A stretch of DNA of 60,000 bases from Adiantum capillus-veneris (GCA_014529385.2 CM043959.1:93944529-94004528); one strand, 5' to 3'; positions 36,080-49,898 are shown, counted from the first letter of the stretch. Made by a program: numbers and translations. The notes: a model not told the origin generated them from the sequence alone.

Positions 36080-36091
36080 TGGTATCAGAGC
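36080..36091 (+). promoter_or_regulatory. primer-binding site of copia B2
   Basis: TGGTATCAGAGC, two bases after the LTR, complementary to initiator tRNA-Met. Confidence 0.95.
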
Positions 36092-36439
36092 AGGTCACGT
36101 CCTCCCGGGCTTAGTCGCCAGCTGCTCCAGCACACGTTTGCTCACTTTCTCCGATTTCAGTGAGCTTTGGCGAGCGTTCGCAGGTCGACAAATATTTTGG
36201 GAAAGCTCAAAGAGCTGGGTCTGCTCAGAATTTTGATTTGGGCTCATTTCGGCCTCCGTTTCCACTACGGGCAGTACTGCACAGGCTATTTCGTCATTTT
36301 GTGCAGATTTTCTATCAATGCTGTTTTCTGCATAACAGGTGCCTTATAGTCTTCTACGGTTTGTGCTATATAGCACAAGTTGTTCCCGCTCCATTTCTCC
36401 TATTTTCGGGCAGTTTTCACATCAGGTGCAACATTTACC

Positions 36440-39400
36440 ATGGCTGACAACAACAACACAGATGTGTTCAAGATGTTTGCTGCTGAGGACAGGTTGGATG
36501 GGGACAACTACCCTATGTGGGCTTATATGATGCAACATGTTCTTGTGTCAAAAGGTGTCTGGAACATTGTGCAGGGCATTGATGTACGTCATGGTTCTGA
36601 AGATGTAGGCGATATTGAGGATGTTGCAGGTCTTGCTGCAAGGATTGCAGCTGTTAGAGTTGTTTTGCCTACGGCAGAACAAGCTCGTTGGGATGTTAAG
36701 GATGCGCAGGCTCATGCATTGATTGCGTTGTCTGTGAAGCGCACCATTATTCCTCACATCCGTTCAGCAAAATCTGCAAAACAGGCTTGGGATATTCTAG
36801 CAGGTCTTTATGCAAGCCGCAATGAGGCTAAAATTGCTTTGTTGCGTAAAGAGCTAGAGTCGAAGATTATGCATGAGGAAGATGATATGGACACTTTCCT
36901 TGCTAGTGTCAAGGATATCAATGAGCAACTCATTTTTGCAGGTGAAGTCATTTCGGACAGTTCCCTTGTGCAGACTGTTCTTGATGCCTTACCAGATTCC
37001 TACCAGACTTTTGCTAGTACTTGGAGACTGATGACCCAAGGAAATCCTGAAGTTGTCAAGTTTGATGCATTATGCACATTGCTGTTGCAAGAGTCACTTT
37101 CTAGAAAAAACAGGACTAGGTAGCGTGCAGTTGAACAGGCTTTTATTGCTTCTCAAAGAAAGGGTGGTAACAGTAATGCAGCCACTTCTTATGGTTCTGC
37201 TGCGAGTGGCAAAATTTCTGTTCCTAATGCTTCTGCTGGCAGCACTTCGTCTGGCAATTCTGGTGATAAGGGCAAAAAGAAGATGCGTTGCCATTATTGC
37301 AAAGCCAATGATCACTTGATCAAGTCGTGTCCTAAGTTGAAGGCCAAAGAGGCTAAGAAGAAAGAGGGTGGTTCCACTGCAAATGCAGCCATTGTTGAGT
37401 CTTCTGTGAAAGGAGATTGTGATGCTGATGTTGATGCAGAATGGGCTTTTAGCGCAGAGTGCACTTACAATCCTGCTGTCCATGATGCATGCTTGTCAGT
37501 TGCTGCAGATTCACATGTGTGGTATTTCGACAGTGGTGCTACAAAGCATATTACCTCACATCGTGAATTGTTTACCTCTCTCGAGTCTGTCCCTCATGGG
37601 AATTCAGTCACTTGTGCCAACAACGCCTCTTATCCAGTTCAGGGAGTTGGAAAGATTGTGCTCATTGCTGCTAATGGCAGTTCCTTCACACTTGTTGATG
37701 CACTTTATGTACCTGGGATCAAGAAGAATCTCTTGTCTGTATCCGCACTTGCTAGACTTGGACTTGTAGTCAAATTTGTGGATGACAGATGTATAGTTCA
37801 TGATCTCAGTTTTGGTGATGAAATTGTTGCATCTGGGCTTTTGTGCCGTGGGCTGTATAAGCTCACTTTGTATGACAAGTGTGGACAAAATTTTGCAAAT
37901 GCTGTTGCAGATTCAAGGGCTATTTCAGATGCAAAACTTTGGCATGCACGTTTTGGTCATCTGAATTTTGCCAGTTTGCTGCGTTTGCAAAAATCTGATA
38001 TGGTTTCTTCTTTGCCGCCTCTTGAAGAACCTATCAAACATGTTTGTGAAGGCTGTATTCTGGGTAAAATGCAGCGTTCTAAGTTTCCAAAGGATGGTTC
38101 AGTTAGGGCCACATGCAGGTTGCAGCTTGTGCATAGTGATGTTTGTGGGCCCATGCAAACTCCGTCCTTGGGCAATTACCTGTACTTCGTGACTTTCATT
38201 GATGATTACTCCAGGCATGCGTGGGTATTTCCGCTTAAAGCGAAGTCCGAAGTTTTTATGTGCTTCAAACAATTTTGGCTATGGCTGAAAATGTCTCAAA
38301 ATGTACTATGGGCACCCTCCGTTCCGATCGAGGGGGGGAGTATATGTCTCATGAATTTAATGCATTTCTGGCTAGTTGTGGGATAAAACACCAATGTACA
38401 GTGCCTTATACACCTCAGCAAAATGGTGTTGCTGAGAGGAAAAACAGGTCACTAACGGAAATGGCACAATGTATGGTCAAAAGTCAAGCTTTGCCGCATT
38501 CTTTTTGGCTTGAGGCCATCATGTGTGCCACTTATGTACTTAACAGGTGTCCTACGAAAGCTTTGCAGTCTATTACTCCATATGAAGCATGGCATGATAG
38601 AAAGCCTTCTATTGAGCACATGCGTGTTTTTGGCTGTTTGGCATATGCTTTGGTGCCACAAGTGCAGCGCAGAAAATTGGATGATGAGGCTGTCAAATGT
38701 ATTTTTGTTGGTTATAGTGCTGAAAGCAAAGGTTACAGGTTGTATCATCCGCAAACAAAACGTATTATGGTTTCACGGGATGTAGTGTTTGTGGAAGACT
38801 CTGTTCAGCCCTTGCTGTCATGTACTAGAGACAGTAATGTAAGCTCACAGGACATTTATGACACTTTGTTGCCTCTTTTCAGTGGTGGAAATACGAATGT
38901 AAGTTCCAATGAGGCAAATGTATAGCCTATGGGGGTTTCTGAAAATGTTTTAGAACAGCCTATTACTGATGCAGATGTACATGATGTACTTGATGAGGAA
39001 AGGGCTGAAAATGAGCAGGCTAGAGGTATGCCAAAATGGCTAGTGCACACTTTGCGTGACAGTAAATTGGATGCACCTTTATCTAGTCGTACTCGTTCAG
39101 GCTCTCGCCATGCATCTTATGCATCAGATTGTTATGCTTTGGCTGTGTCTAGTTTACATGATGTTGAGGAGCCTCTGTCTTTTGATGAAGCACAAAATTC
39201 AGAAAATTGGATTGCTGCCATGAAATCAGAATATGATGCACTTATAGAGAATGACACATGGACTTTATGTGATTTGCCTCCTGGCAAAAAGGCCATTGGT
39301 ACGAAGTGGGTTTACAAGTTGAAACGCAAGCCGGATGGTGAGATCGATCCCCATAAGGCTCGACTTGTTGCAAAGGGTTATGCACAACAAAAAGGCATAG

Positions 39401-40707
39401 ATTATGAAGAGACTTTTGCTCCCACTTGTCGTATGACTACTGTGCGTTTTCTATGTGCATTGGCAGCTCATTTTGGTTGGGATGTACATCAATCAGACAT
39501 TGTTACTGCTTTCTTGAATGGTGACATATTTGATGAAGTTTATGTAACGCAGCCTCGCGGTTTTGTCATAAAAGGACAAGAGGACAAAGTGTGCAAATGT
39601 AAGAAGGCTTTGTATGGGTTGAAGCAATCTCCTCGTGCTTGGTATGAGAAAGCTGACACTCATTTGGTTAAACGAGGCTTTCGTAACAGTCCAACAGAAA
39701 GCACATTGTATGTAAAGCGTGAGGATGATGTATTTCTCATTGTGGTTCTTTATGTTGATGATTTGCTGATCACTGGACCAAATGAGAGACATATTGCTGA
39801 ATTTAAGGCTGATTTGAATGCTACTTTCAAGATGAAAGATTTGGGGCTGTTGCATCATTACGTGGGTATACAGTTTAAGCAGTGTGATGGTGGTATTGCC
39901 TTGTGTCAGAAAAGTTACATAGAGACATTGCTATGTAAGTTTGGACTTGAGGATTGCAAACCTATTGCCACTCCCATGGAAACAGGTTTGAAGTTGAGTC
40001 TACATGATGCTGGCGATCCTGCTGATGTCACTCTTTACCAAACTGCTGTTGGCTGCCTCATTTATGTATGCAACACGAGGCCAGATATTCAGTTTGCAGT
40101 CTCGTAGGTCAGCAGATTTATGCATAGCCCAGGGTCTAAGCATTGGCAGGCTGTCAAGAGGATTTTCCGCTACGTTAGTGGCACTTTACATCTTGGCTTG
40201 TTTTATCCCAAGGGGGGATCATTGCCGCCAGACTTACATGCTTTTTCGGACTCAGATTGGGCTGGTTGTTTTCACACGCGAGTGTCCACAAGTGGTTTTT
40301 GTTTCATGCTTGGCAGTTCATGTATATCATGGTTGAGCAAGAAGCAACCTACTGTGGCCACTTCGAGTTGTGAGGCTAAGTACAGGGTAGTCTTCACAGC
40401 TACGGTTGAGTGTGTATGGCTCAGACGCCTTATGGCTGACTTGGGTGTTGGACAGGACACTGCCAACACTATCTACACTGACAGTCAGAGTGCATTGGCA
40501 GTTGCGAGAAACCCAGTTTTTAATGCTCGCACAAAGCACATTGAGGTGCATTACCACTATGTCAGGGAGAGGCTCTCAGCAGGAGAGATCAGCTTGGCTT
40601 ATGTGCCAACACAGGACAACCTTGCAGATCTTTTCACAAAGGCATTGTCTCGTGAGAAGCTTGAAGCTTTTCGCAAAGCTTTGGGCTTACTCCCCTTTGT
40701 GGACTGA
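36440..40707 (+). pseudogene. copia B2 gag-pol polyprotein, four disruptions
   Basis: The start chosen is M-A-D-N-N at 36440, shared with B1. Gag (UBN2 type) runs to about 37120. The zinc knuckle C-H-Y-C...H-L-I-K-S-C lies at 37289-37330. Protease has the intact active site D-S-G (37529-37537). Integrase has the H-H-C-C motif (from 37940), then D (38138-38140), a second D in R-S-D-R-G-G-E-Y, and E in V-A-E-R-K-N. Reverse transcriptase has Y-V-D-D (39751-39762), and RNase H has T-D-S-Q-S-A and ends A-D-L-F-T-K-A-L. In-frame TAG stops occur at 37121, 38923 and 40105. A one-base loss in a T run near 38272 shifts the frame within integrase. All catalytic residues I can check remain, so the loss of function is recent. 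Confidence 0.95.
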
Positions 40708-40782
40708 TCCTGTCCTCAGGGCATGGCACTTCCCTTTCTTCATGTGCCAGCTCTCGTTCACCGCATCACTCCAGGGGGGATT

Positions 40783-41009
40783 TGTTACCATATACGTGTG
40801 GTAGTGATGTGTGTGAACACACTAGGACCGCCGGGGCATTTTTTCCCTCTTTAGGAGGTTTTTTCCCCCGTGCATTGTATATACGCCCATCACTCTAGGG
40901 CTATCTATCTTTCCATTGCACACTAAGTAACACACTCTCTATTGTGTGCCTTGAGCTTCCTTCGTCTTCTCCAAGCTGTGTGTGTTTCTCTGCAACCCTA
41001 ATTCCAACA
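40783..41009 (+). repeat. 3' LTR of copia B2
   Basis: 227 bp, identical in length to the 5' LTR and preceded by the purine tract CCAGGGGGGATT (40771-40782). Confidence 0.96.
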
Positions 41010-41130
41010 TTTATCTCAACTCATTGTCTCAATCTTCATTGCCAAAGCAACACGTATTCCACCAACAGTCCTTGACTAACAATATCCTCATGAATTTCAA
41101 TGCTCGCATTACTTTTCCGACAGTGCCATA

Positions 41131-42735
41131 TGTCATAAAATCTAATATCTAACCAACCCAAATGATTTTCTCATATTAAATTGATCACTTAATGTGCGAG
41201 AATAAACGGGAACAAGTGTTAAGATATAGATATGTGCTTATAGAACTATCTCAACACGGGGCCAATGGTAAAGGGGCCCAAATGAGAGATGGTCGATCAA
41301 ATAGCAAGGATAACTAATGGATCATAAGACCTTAGGGTTAGCTTCATTGAAGACCTCCAATAATGTGTGTAAAAGACCTTTGACCTTAGGTAAGCTAGGG
41401 CTGAGCTTGAGGCGAGAACCCGGCCCAAGCTCGAGGTGCTTGTCGTGCTTGAGGTGCTTGTCATGCTTGAGGTGCTTGATTAAGGTGCTTGAGGTGCTTG
41501 ACCTGCTACATGCTTGAGGTGCTTGACTTGCTACTTGATTAAGGTGCTCGAGGTGCTTTGACATGCTTGCCTGAGACGCTTTGGGGAACACCCCTAGTTC
41601 AAGTGCATTGTCATGCTTGATGACTAAGGTGCTTGAGCACCAAAAGTCAAAAGTATCCCTACAAGAGGGGGGGTGATCCCTTTTCCTAGGGGAAAGAGAG
41701 AGAACACACACTCACACACACAAGGAAGGCCCAAGCTTGAAGAGGCAGCACGGACACATGTCAGGCCCCTACCTATGTTACCTTCATGAGATGCCTGAAG
41801 CCTATTGGTTGGCCACCCAAGGGGTCCAATAGTAATTTAAGAGATTTGATTAATTGATTTAGCATTTACCAAGCCCTCTCTCTCAAAGTGGAAAGGGGGA
41901 CACTTGTCTCAAGGCTACCCCTACTGCTTGTAATGCCTCCTGCTTATGATTGGCTAGGCCTGGAGGGGTCCAATGAGCTTCAAGCATGAGCTACAAGGGG
42001 GGGTCGACCCAAGCAAGCTAGGGGGTTGCATAGGGGGTATACTCACCCACACACACTCACAAACACTCTCAGTGTGTGCTATGCAAAGTGCAAGAGCTCC
42101 CTCTCCAAGCAAGTAGAGGTTGAGAGCCTACACCAACACTCTTGGCTATGGAGTGCAAATCCAACCAAGAGCCATGCTTCAATGCTTAAGCTTTCCATCT
42201 CCTTCTTCTTCATTACTATGCTATTATGTATGCTAGCAACAAGAGTATGATAAGTGAGGAACTAATTCTTTCTCCTACGAAATGTTTCTTCTTCCTCTTC
42301 CCTACCCTCATTCCCTGCTAGCTCTCTCCACCTTCGAAGGTGTTTGAGGTCTTGGGACTGAGGCTTGGGATAGTTAAATCTTTCTTCAAGTTTATGTTAT
42401 GTTTGTGATGCATGAAGCTTTACATCTTCATTCCATCACCTAGGTCACAAGGAACACAAAGACTGTATTGTAACAAGTCTCTCTTAATGGGAGAAATCAT
42501 AATACAAATACCTATTGGAGGGGGGACTGGCTCCACATAAATCCGGTACTCAGTTGTTGTCATGTTTTCTAAATTCTCTCTCTTGCAAAATTATTGCTCA
42601 TGCCAAGTTAACTAATTGCTATGATTATGTTGCTATCTTCAATTATGTTCACCCGTTATGCTCACAAAGTTATTTCTCAAAATTACTCTCATTAATTTCC
42701 ACTACTCTCAAGTTAAATAGGCCAATTCCATTACA
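41131..42735 (+). repeat. 5' LTR of gypsy A2
   Basis: Starts TGTCATAAAATC and ends CCATTACA. It contains a long GGTGCTTGA-type 9-bp repeat (about 41434-41560). It lacks the extra 'tctaata' unit that both A1 LTRs carry near their start. Confidence 0.93.
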
Positions 42736-42736
42736 T

Positions 42737-42748
42737 TGGTATCAGAGC
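42737..42748 (+). promoter_or_regulatory. primer-binding site of gypsy A2
   Basis: TGGTATCAGAGC, one base after the LTR. Confidence 0.93.
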
Positions 42749-43149
42749 ATTTGGTTTCTCTTTTCTTGCTTAAGAATACAGGTCCTTAAGTAGCCTATAA
42801 ATGGTTGATGTTGTTAATTATAATAGGGTAAGTGGAACTGGGATCTATTATCGGTTTTGTTGAGCCCACTATGTGGGGGATGGTGCACACCTCGGGAGCT
42901 TTGGACTTAATAATGGAGTGTTTTTAGACTTGCCTACGGATTTACCATTATTGAGCCATAAGAAGTCTGAAAGGAGCTAGCCCTTGGCAACTCTGCTATG
43001 TTAGACCTACTCCTCTACTCTCTATAATTAATCACTTTGAGCCGTGGGTGTAGATACTTAAGAGCCGATTTTCAAAGGCTAAGAGGAGTGGCAACTAAGG
43101 TTTTGAATTGCCAAAGCATACACTAAGTACATACATAAATTTTGTTAAC

Positions 43150-46100
43150 ATGACTGACAATAATCAAGAGAGTAGAATGAGCATTGATAGCTTTGATTTT
43201 TCACATGAAGGTGCTAATGATGATGCTCCCATGTTTGTGAATTATCTCGTCACTAGGTTGCAGCAAGATATGGGAAACCCTGCTTTGCAAGCCGAAGTTA
43301 CTCAACAACTTCGTGCTTATAGAATTTCCCTTCCTCTCCAAGAGGAGAGAGAGCTTAGGAGGCCTCTTGAAGAGACCCCCAAAAGAAGACTCTCTCCCAT
43401 TCCAGAAGAGGAATCCAAAGAGCAAGAAAGCAATGAAAGTTTAAGTTCCTCTAAAGATGTGGCTCCACGAAGACGGCGCTCTAGATGATTGCCCACTCCT
43501 CCCAAGAGGAAAAGATCAACACATAGTCCTTCTCCTCATCATTCTGAAAGGCAAGAGAGGAAACAAAGGAAGAAAAGGGCTAGGAAGAGGTCACCCTCTT
43601 CTCCTTCTTCTTCACCTTCCTCCTCTTCCGATGAAATTTATGGCTATTCTCCTAGAGAATACAAGAGGGGAGGACATTGCAAATCATTTCCTGCATGGCG
43701 AAGGTCACAAAAGCTAAAGAAGTTCAAGGAGGGAGGAAAGAGTATCTCTTTTCTCACCTATGATGGCACCTTCGGTACTACCGACAAAGTGTTGGCCTTC
43801 ATCCAGCAATTTGATGCGGCCTTTGGAGATGAGGGCTTCACAGAGTCCTCCAAGCTACGCCATGTAGCTATGCACTTCCAAAAATCAGCTCGTCAATGGT
43901 GGGCTAGCCTTCGTGGAAATGGTGAAGCCCCAAAGACATGGAAAACTCTACGAGTTTCCATCATGAAGCAATTCCTTGCAAGCGATGCAAAGGACAAAGT
44001 GATTACCGAATGGAGCAGCTTGAATTCCTCTCCCATGAGTCTATCCACAAATATGTAGACAAGTTTTGGGATTTACATCTCAAGGCTACTGTCTTTCAAA
44101 AGATAGACTTTGCCGAGAAAAGGCAGCAATTCTGTGTGGGATTACCTGAAGAAATGGCCGAATACATCAACTCTCAACGGCCTGGTACTATTAGCAAAGT
44201 AATCCATCACACCATGGTTGCTTCACGCATCAATTTCCATCAAGGGGCTAGATGTAATATGAAGCGCATGGAAAACAAAGACAAAAATGATGCAAAGGGG
44301 AAAACCAATGCTCAAAATAATTCCCAAGTCACTTCGAACAACAACAACAATCGGTCCAAGGAGAAGGGAGTTTACAAAGGTAAAAAAAAACTCTCTCCTG
44401 AAGAGCTTGAAGCTTTTCGCAAGGACCATAAGTGTTTCAAGTGTGGGGATCAAGGACATGGCTATCGTTCTTGCCTCAAGAAGAATACTCGCAATGAGAC
44501 TCCTAGGGCTTCCACCATCGAAGCTCCAAAAGAGGATGCTCATTGCAAAGGATCATCACTTTCCTATGCTTGGGGAAAGGTAAGAGAGCATGATGCCTTC
44601 ATCTTGTTTGACCCTGGCTCTACTCTCAATTTCATATCAGTAGAGTTAGCCACCAAGTTGGGCATTCTAGCTTTTGATATGGGAGATATAGTAGTGGCTG
44701 ATGCAGCTTTCAAGGGACAACAAGCCTCCGTTACTCCCTTGATTGGGAAGTTGAGGCTTCATGTCCAAAGCTATGTCGACAAAGAAGACTTTTTCATATC
44801 TCCTCTCCAACATCAGGATGTTATCCTAGGGGCACCATGGTTTGATCGCATGGCTGCCAACATGAAGTTCCCTAAAGGAGAATTTACTTCACCTACAGGG
44901 GAAAGAACATGTATATAGATGCTAGTGAGCGTGGTCGCACTATTCCACTTGTAAATCCTCTTGCTTTTGATAAGTCAATGAAGAGCTCAGTTTCTGCGTA
45001 CATGATTTTTGTCAAAGAGTCTCTAAAAGACACTAATGTTTCATCAAATGTAAATGGTAGGAATCAAGAAGAGTTAGACTTTTCTAATTTTCTAAAAGGA
45101 TTCCAAGATGTGTTCATCGATGATATCCCGATGGACTTACCTCCAAAATGAGGGGATGATGACCATCGTATTGAGCTCCTTCCTGGAAGCTCACCACCTA
45201 ACAAGCCTCCTTATCGAGTCTTACAAGATCAACAAGAGGAGATCATGAGGCAAGTACAAGAACTGGTAGACAAAGGGATGGTGAGGCCTAGTTCCTCTCC
45301 CTTTTGTTCTCCAGTCCTTTTAGTGCAAAAGAAAGATGGTACATACCGTATGTGTGTGGACTATCGAGCACTAAACCATATCACTATCAAAAACAGATTT
45401 CCCGTACCTCGGGTAGAAGATCTGTTTGATAAGCTACAAGGCTCTACCTACTTCAGTAGGATTGACCTTAAGAGTGGCTATCATCAAATAAGGATAGTGG
45501 ATGAAGATATCCTAAAGACCGCGTTTCGCACAACGTTTGGTCTTTATGAATATCTAGTCATGCCTTTTGGCTTGACTAATGCACCAACTACGTTCAATTG
45601 TTTGATGGAGAAACTTTTTAGACCATATCGTAAATTCACTGCAGTGTTCTTTGATGATATCATCATCTACTCCAAGTCTTTGTAGGAATATAAGCAACAT
45701 CTCCAAGTGATTTTTCAAGCATTGAGGGAGAACAAGCATTATCTCAACCAAAAGAAAAGCGAATTCTTCCTTCAAGAGATTCAATACCTAGGTCATATTA
45801 TCTCTAAAGATGGTATCCAAATGGATCCATCAAACTTAGAGGTAATAAAAGAATGGCCTAACCCAAGAAATCTACATGAGCTAAGAAGCTTTGTTGGTAT
45901 GTGTGCATACTATAGACGCTTCATAGCAAAATTCTCTCAAGTAGCAGGACCACTACACGACTTAACTAAGAAGAACGTTAAGTTTGTATGGATTGCTAAG
46001 GAGCAAAATTCTTTTGAAAATCTCAAAGAGAATTCTTTTGAAAATCTCAAAGAGAATCTTACTTCCCAACCAGTCCTCGTGCTTCCGGATCTCTCAAAGC

Positions 46101-47948
46101 CATTTGAGGTCCAATGTTATGCTTGTGGTGATTGCCTTGGAGCAGCTTTTCTTCAAGAAAAGCATGCCATAGCATATGAGAGCCGAAGGCTCAATATTGA
46201 TGAATGAGTCTTGGGCATTTATGCGAAAGAGGTTTTAGCTGTTCTACATGCCCTAGACACATGGAAGCACTACCTATTGGGGACTCCATTTATCCTACGA
46301 ACCGACCACCAAAGTCTCAAGTATTTCATGACGCAAACCAAGCTTTTCGACAAACAAATGAGGTGGGAAAATTTTCTTTTGCAATTTAATTGCCATATTG
46401 CTCACATAGCTGGTAAGCACAATCAAGTTGCCGATGCACTTTCACGACGACCAAAAGTTAATGCGGTGTCTATAGCTACTCACAATGATCTATCCTCTAT
46501 GATAGATGAGTATGCTACTGACCCTGACTTTAGAGACATAATGTCAACCCTTGCTTTGGGGAAGAAAGAGGAAGCATTCACCTTGCAGGATGGTTATCTT
46601 CTCCACGGAAATAGGCTATGTGTTACCCATTCCCTTCGTGAGAAGGTTATGTATGAATCCCATGCTCCTCCATATGCGGGGCATAGGGGTATTCAACCTA
46701 CTCTCCGAGGAGTAGAGACGTACTTCTATTGGCCTACCATGAAAGTGGACATACAAGAGTATGTATCAAAATGTGTAGTATGCCAAAAGACCGAGTATGA
46801 TAGAGGGAAGAAACCTGGATCAGTCTAGCCATTGCCTATTCCAAATTCACCATGGGAGAGTATATCCATGGATTTCATCTTTGGATTACCCAAGTCTATC
46901 CATGGGAATATAGGAATATGGACAATAGTCGACAAGTTTAGTAAGCAAGCACATTTTATTCCTGTCAAAAAGACTATTAAGGCACATCAAATGGCAACTC
47001 TCTTCATATCTCAGATTTTCAAGCACCATGGATTACCCACATCCATCGTGTCAGATAGAGATCCTAGAATGACCAGTAATTTCTGGAAAGGTCTCTTTGA
47101 AAATCTAGGAACAAGATTGAATTTCTCTTCGGCCTATCACCCACAAACGGATGGCCAAAGTGAGATATCCAATCTTACGATACTCGATCTACTCAAGACG
47201 TATGTTACCGAAGTAGATCAACGCTCACAATGGGAAAAGTACTTACCTCTTGTAGAGTATGCTTACAATAATACTGTACATACTTCTACAGGAAAAGCAC
47301 CTTTTGAGATCATTGAGGGAAGACCTAAAAGTCCCTTGCTACTCAAAGTACATGGGAAGATCTTCGCCGCCGATGAGTATCCGTGACTTACAAGAATCTT
47401 TTCAAAAGATTAGGGAGGCTATATCCATCTCTCAACAAAGGCAAAAAGCTGCTGCTGATAAGCACAGAAGAGCCTTAATGTTCAAAGAAAATGATTGGGT
47501 CTTACTCAAGTTTCCTACGACTCGATTAAGGCAAACGACGGGCAAAAATCCTACGGGACATCAAAAGTATTATGCTAAACTAGCAAAAAGATACTATGGT
47601 CCTTTCCAAATCTTGAAGCCCATCAATGAGACGGATTATCAACTCAAGTTGCCCAACCATTGGCTTATACACAATGCCTTTCATGTAAGCCTACTTAAGC
47701 CCTACAAAGGAGAGCCGCCAACTGAACCAATCATCGAAGACCCTCCTGAAGTTGAACACCAAGAAGAGGTGCTACAACCCGAAGTTGTGCTTCGGCATGA
47801 AGACAAGGTACTACGACATGGTAAGATTATCCGACGGTATCTTATTAAGTTCAAAAATTATCCTTTTGAAGATGCTAGATGGATGCAAGGAGTAGAGCTT
47901 AAGGATAGTATGAACCTTGTCAATGCTTACAATGCTACATTAGAGTAA
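43150..47948 (+). pseudogene. gypsy A2 gag-pol, disrupted
   Basis: Gag starts at ATG 43150. The zinc knuckle C-F-K-C...H-G-Y-R-S-C (44433-44474) is intact. Protease reads F-D-P-G-S. Reverse transcriptase has F-F-D-D (45647-45658). RNase H follows. Integrase has H-H-C-C (about 46660-46790), D in S-M-D-F, S-D-R-D-P-R and the usual H-P-Q-T-D-G-Q-S-E. The C-terminal tail (about 47790-47940) has a chromodomain-like 'RRYLIKFKNYPFEDARW'. Stops: 43486 TGA, 45149 TGA, 45683 TAG, 46205 TGA, 46826 TAG. Frame changes occur near 44025, 44870 (one base lost each) and 47381 (two bases lost). A 24-bp in-frame duplication lies at 46007-46054. This is the best copy for reading the family's domains. Confidence 0.93.
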
Positions 47949-48309
47949 GCAAATGTACAAATTTCTTTTAAATGACTCATGTTTTTGTCTTATAAGACTA
48001 GTCCTCTTTTTCTAATTGTGCACAACTTTAATTAGTATGCATGCTTAGAATCATGTTTGTGATGACGACGTCTCTCAAACACCAAGTAGAATTTGTCACT
48101 CTACTTTGGGAGAATGAAATGGACTAAAGAGCAGACATGCTTGCGGCAGCTATGTCTCCCAAGCACCAAATGGATTAGTCATACATCTTGGAAAGATGTC
48201 GTAGGGTAAAAAGGGATCCTCTACCCGCTAAGTAAGATTCACTAATGACTAAGGCTTTATCTCTTCTACCTCATAGTCGAGGAAGCCTATGATTTCAAGA
48301 GAGAGGTAA

Positions 48310-49898
48310 TGTCATAAAATCTAATATCTAACCAACCCAAATGATTTTCTCATATTAAATTGATCACTTAATGTGGGAGAATAAGCGGGAACAAGTGTTA
48401 AGATATAGATATGTGCTTATAGATCTATCTCAACATGGGGCCAATGGTAAAGGGGCCCAAATGAGAGATGGTCTATCAAAGAGCAAGGATAACTAATGGA
48501 GCATAAGACCTTAGGGCTAGATTCATTGAAGACCTCCAAGAATGTGTGTAAAAGTCCTTTGACCTTAGGTAAGCTAGGGCTGAGCTTGAGGCGGTTACCC
48601 GGCCCAAGCTCGAGGTGCTTGTCGTGCTTGAGGTGCTTGATTAAGGTGCTTGAGGTGCTTGACCTGCTACATGCTTGAGGTGCTTGACTTGCTACTTGAT
48701 TAAGGTGCTCGAGGTGCTTTGACATGCTTGCCTGAGACGCTTGTGGTAACACCCCTAGTTCAAGTGCATTGTCATGCTTGATGACTAAGGTGCTTGAGCA
48801 CCAAAAGTCATAATTATCCCTACAAGAGGGGGGGCGAGCCCTTTTCCTAGGGGAAAGAGAGAGAACACACACTCACACACACAAGGAAGGCCCAAGCTTG
48901 AAGAGGCAGCACGGACACATGTCAGGCCCCTACCTATGTTACCTTCATGAGATGCCTGAAGCCTATTGGTTGTCCACCCAAGGGGTCCAATAGTAATTTA
49001 GGAGATTTAATTAATTGATTTAGCATTTACCAAGCCCTCTCTCTCAAAGGGGAAAGGGGGACACTTGTCTCAAGGCTACCCCTACTGCTTGTAATGCCTC
49101 CTGCTTATGATTGGCTAGGCCTGGAGGGGTCCAATGAGCTTCAAGCATGAGCTACAAGGGGGGGTCGACCCAAGCAAGCTAGGGGGGTTGCTTAGGGGGT
49201 ATACTCACCCACACACACTCACAAACACTCTCAGTGTGTGCTATGCAAAGTGCAAGAGCTCCCTCTCCAAGCAAGTAGAGGTTGAGAGCCTACACCAACA
49301 CTCTTGGCTATGGAGTGCAAATTCCAACCAAGAGCCATGCTTCAATGCTTAAGCTTGCAATCTCCTTCTTCTTCATTACTATGCTATTATGTATGCTAGC
49401 AACAAGAGTATGATAAGTGAGGAACTAATTCTTTCTCCTACGAAATGTTTCTTCTTCCTCTTCCCTACCCTCATTGCCTTCTAGCTCTCTCCACCTTCGA
49501 AGGTGTTTGAGGTCTTGGGACTTAGGCTTGGGATAGTTAGAGCTTTCTTCAAGTTTATGTTATGTTTGTAATGCATGAAGCTTTCCATCTTCATTGCATC
49601 ACCTAGGTCATAAGGAACACAAAGACTGTATTATAACAAGTCTCTGTTAATGGGAGAAAGCATAATACAAATGCCTATTGGAGGGGGGACCGGCTCCACA
49701 TAAATCCGGTCCTCAACTGTTGTCATGTTTTCTAAATTCTCTCTCTTGCAAAAGTATTGATCATGCCAAGTTAACTATTTGCTATGATTATGTTTCTATC
49801 TTCAATTATGTTCACCCGTTATGCTCACAAAGTTATTTCTCAAAAGTACTCTCATTAATTTCCACTACTCTCAAGTTAAATAGGCCAATTCCATTAAA
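48310..49898 (+). repeat. 3' LTR of gypsy A2
   Basis: Pairs with 41131-42735. It has fewer GGTGCTTGA units than the 5' copy. A purine tract (GAGAGAGGTAA) precedes it. Confidence 0.93.

Larger units (their letters stand above)
35851..41009 (+). mobile_element. Ty1/copia retrotransposon B2, full-length and young
   Basis: A 5,159-bp element with 227-bp LTRs at 35851-36077 and 40783-41009, flanked by TTTAT on both sides (35846-35850, 41010-41014). The two LTRs differ at only two bases, so the insertion is recent. Order: LTR, primer-binding site, leader, gag-protease-integrase-RT-RNase H in one frame, purine tract CCAGGGGGGATT, LTR. Despite its youth it has three in-frame TAG stops and one frameshift. 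The sister copy B1 and this copy share LTRs and coding sequence and differ mainly by B1's internal deletion. Confidence 0.97.
41131..49898 (+). mobile_element. Ty3/gypsy retrotransposon A2, full-length, mutated
   Basis: An 8.8-kb element of the same family as A1. LTRs lie at 41131-42735 and 48310-49898, flanked by CCATA (41126-41130 and 49899-49903). The last LTR ends CCATTAAA instead of CCATTACA. The first ~195 bp of the LTRs differ at about seven sites, more than in A1, so A2 appears older. The gag start ATG (43150) is kept. Five in-frame stops and three frameshifts kill the reading frame. Confidence 0.95.
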
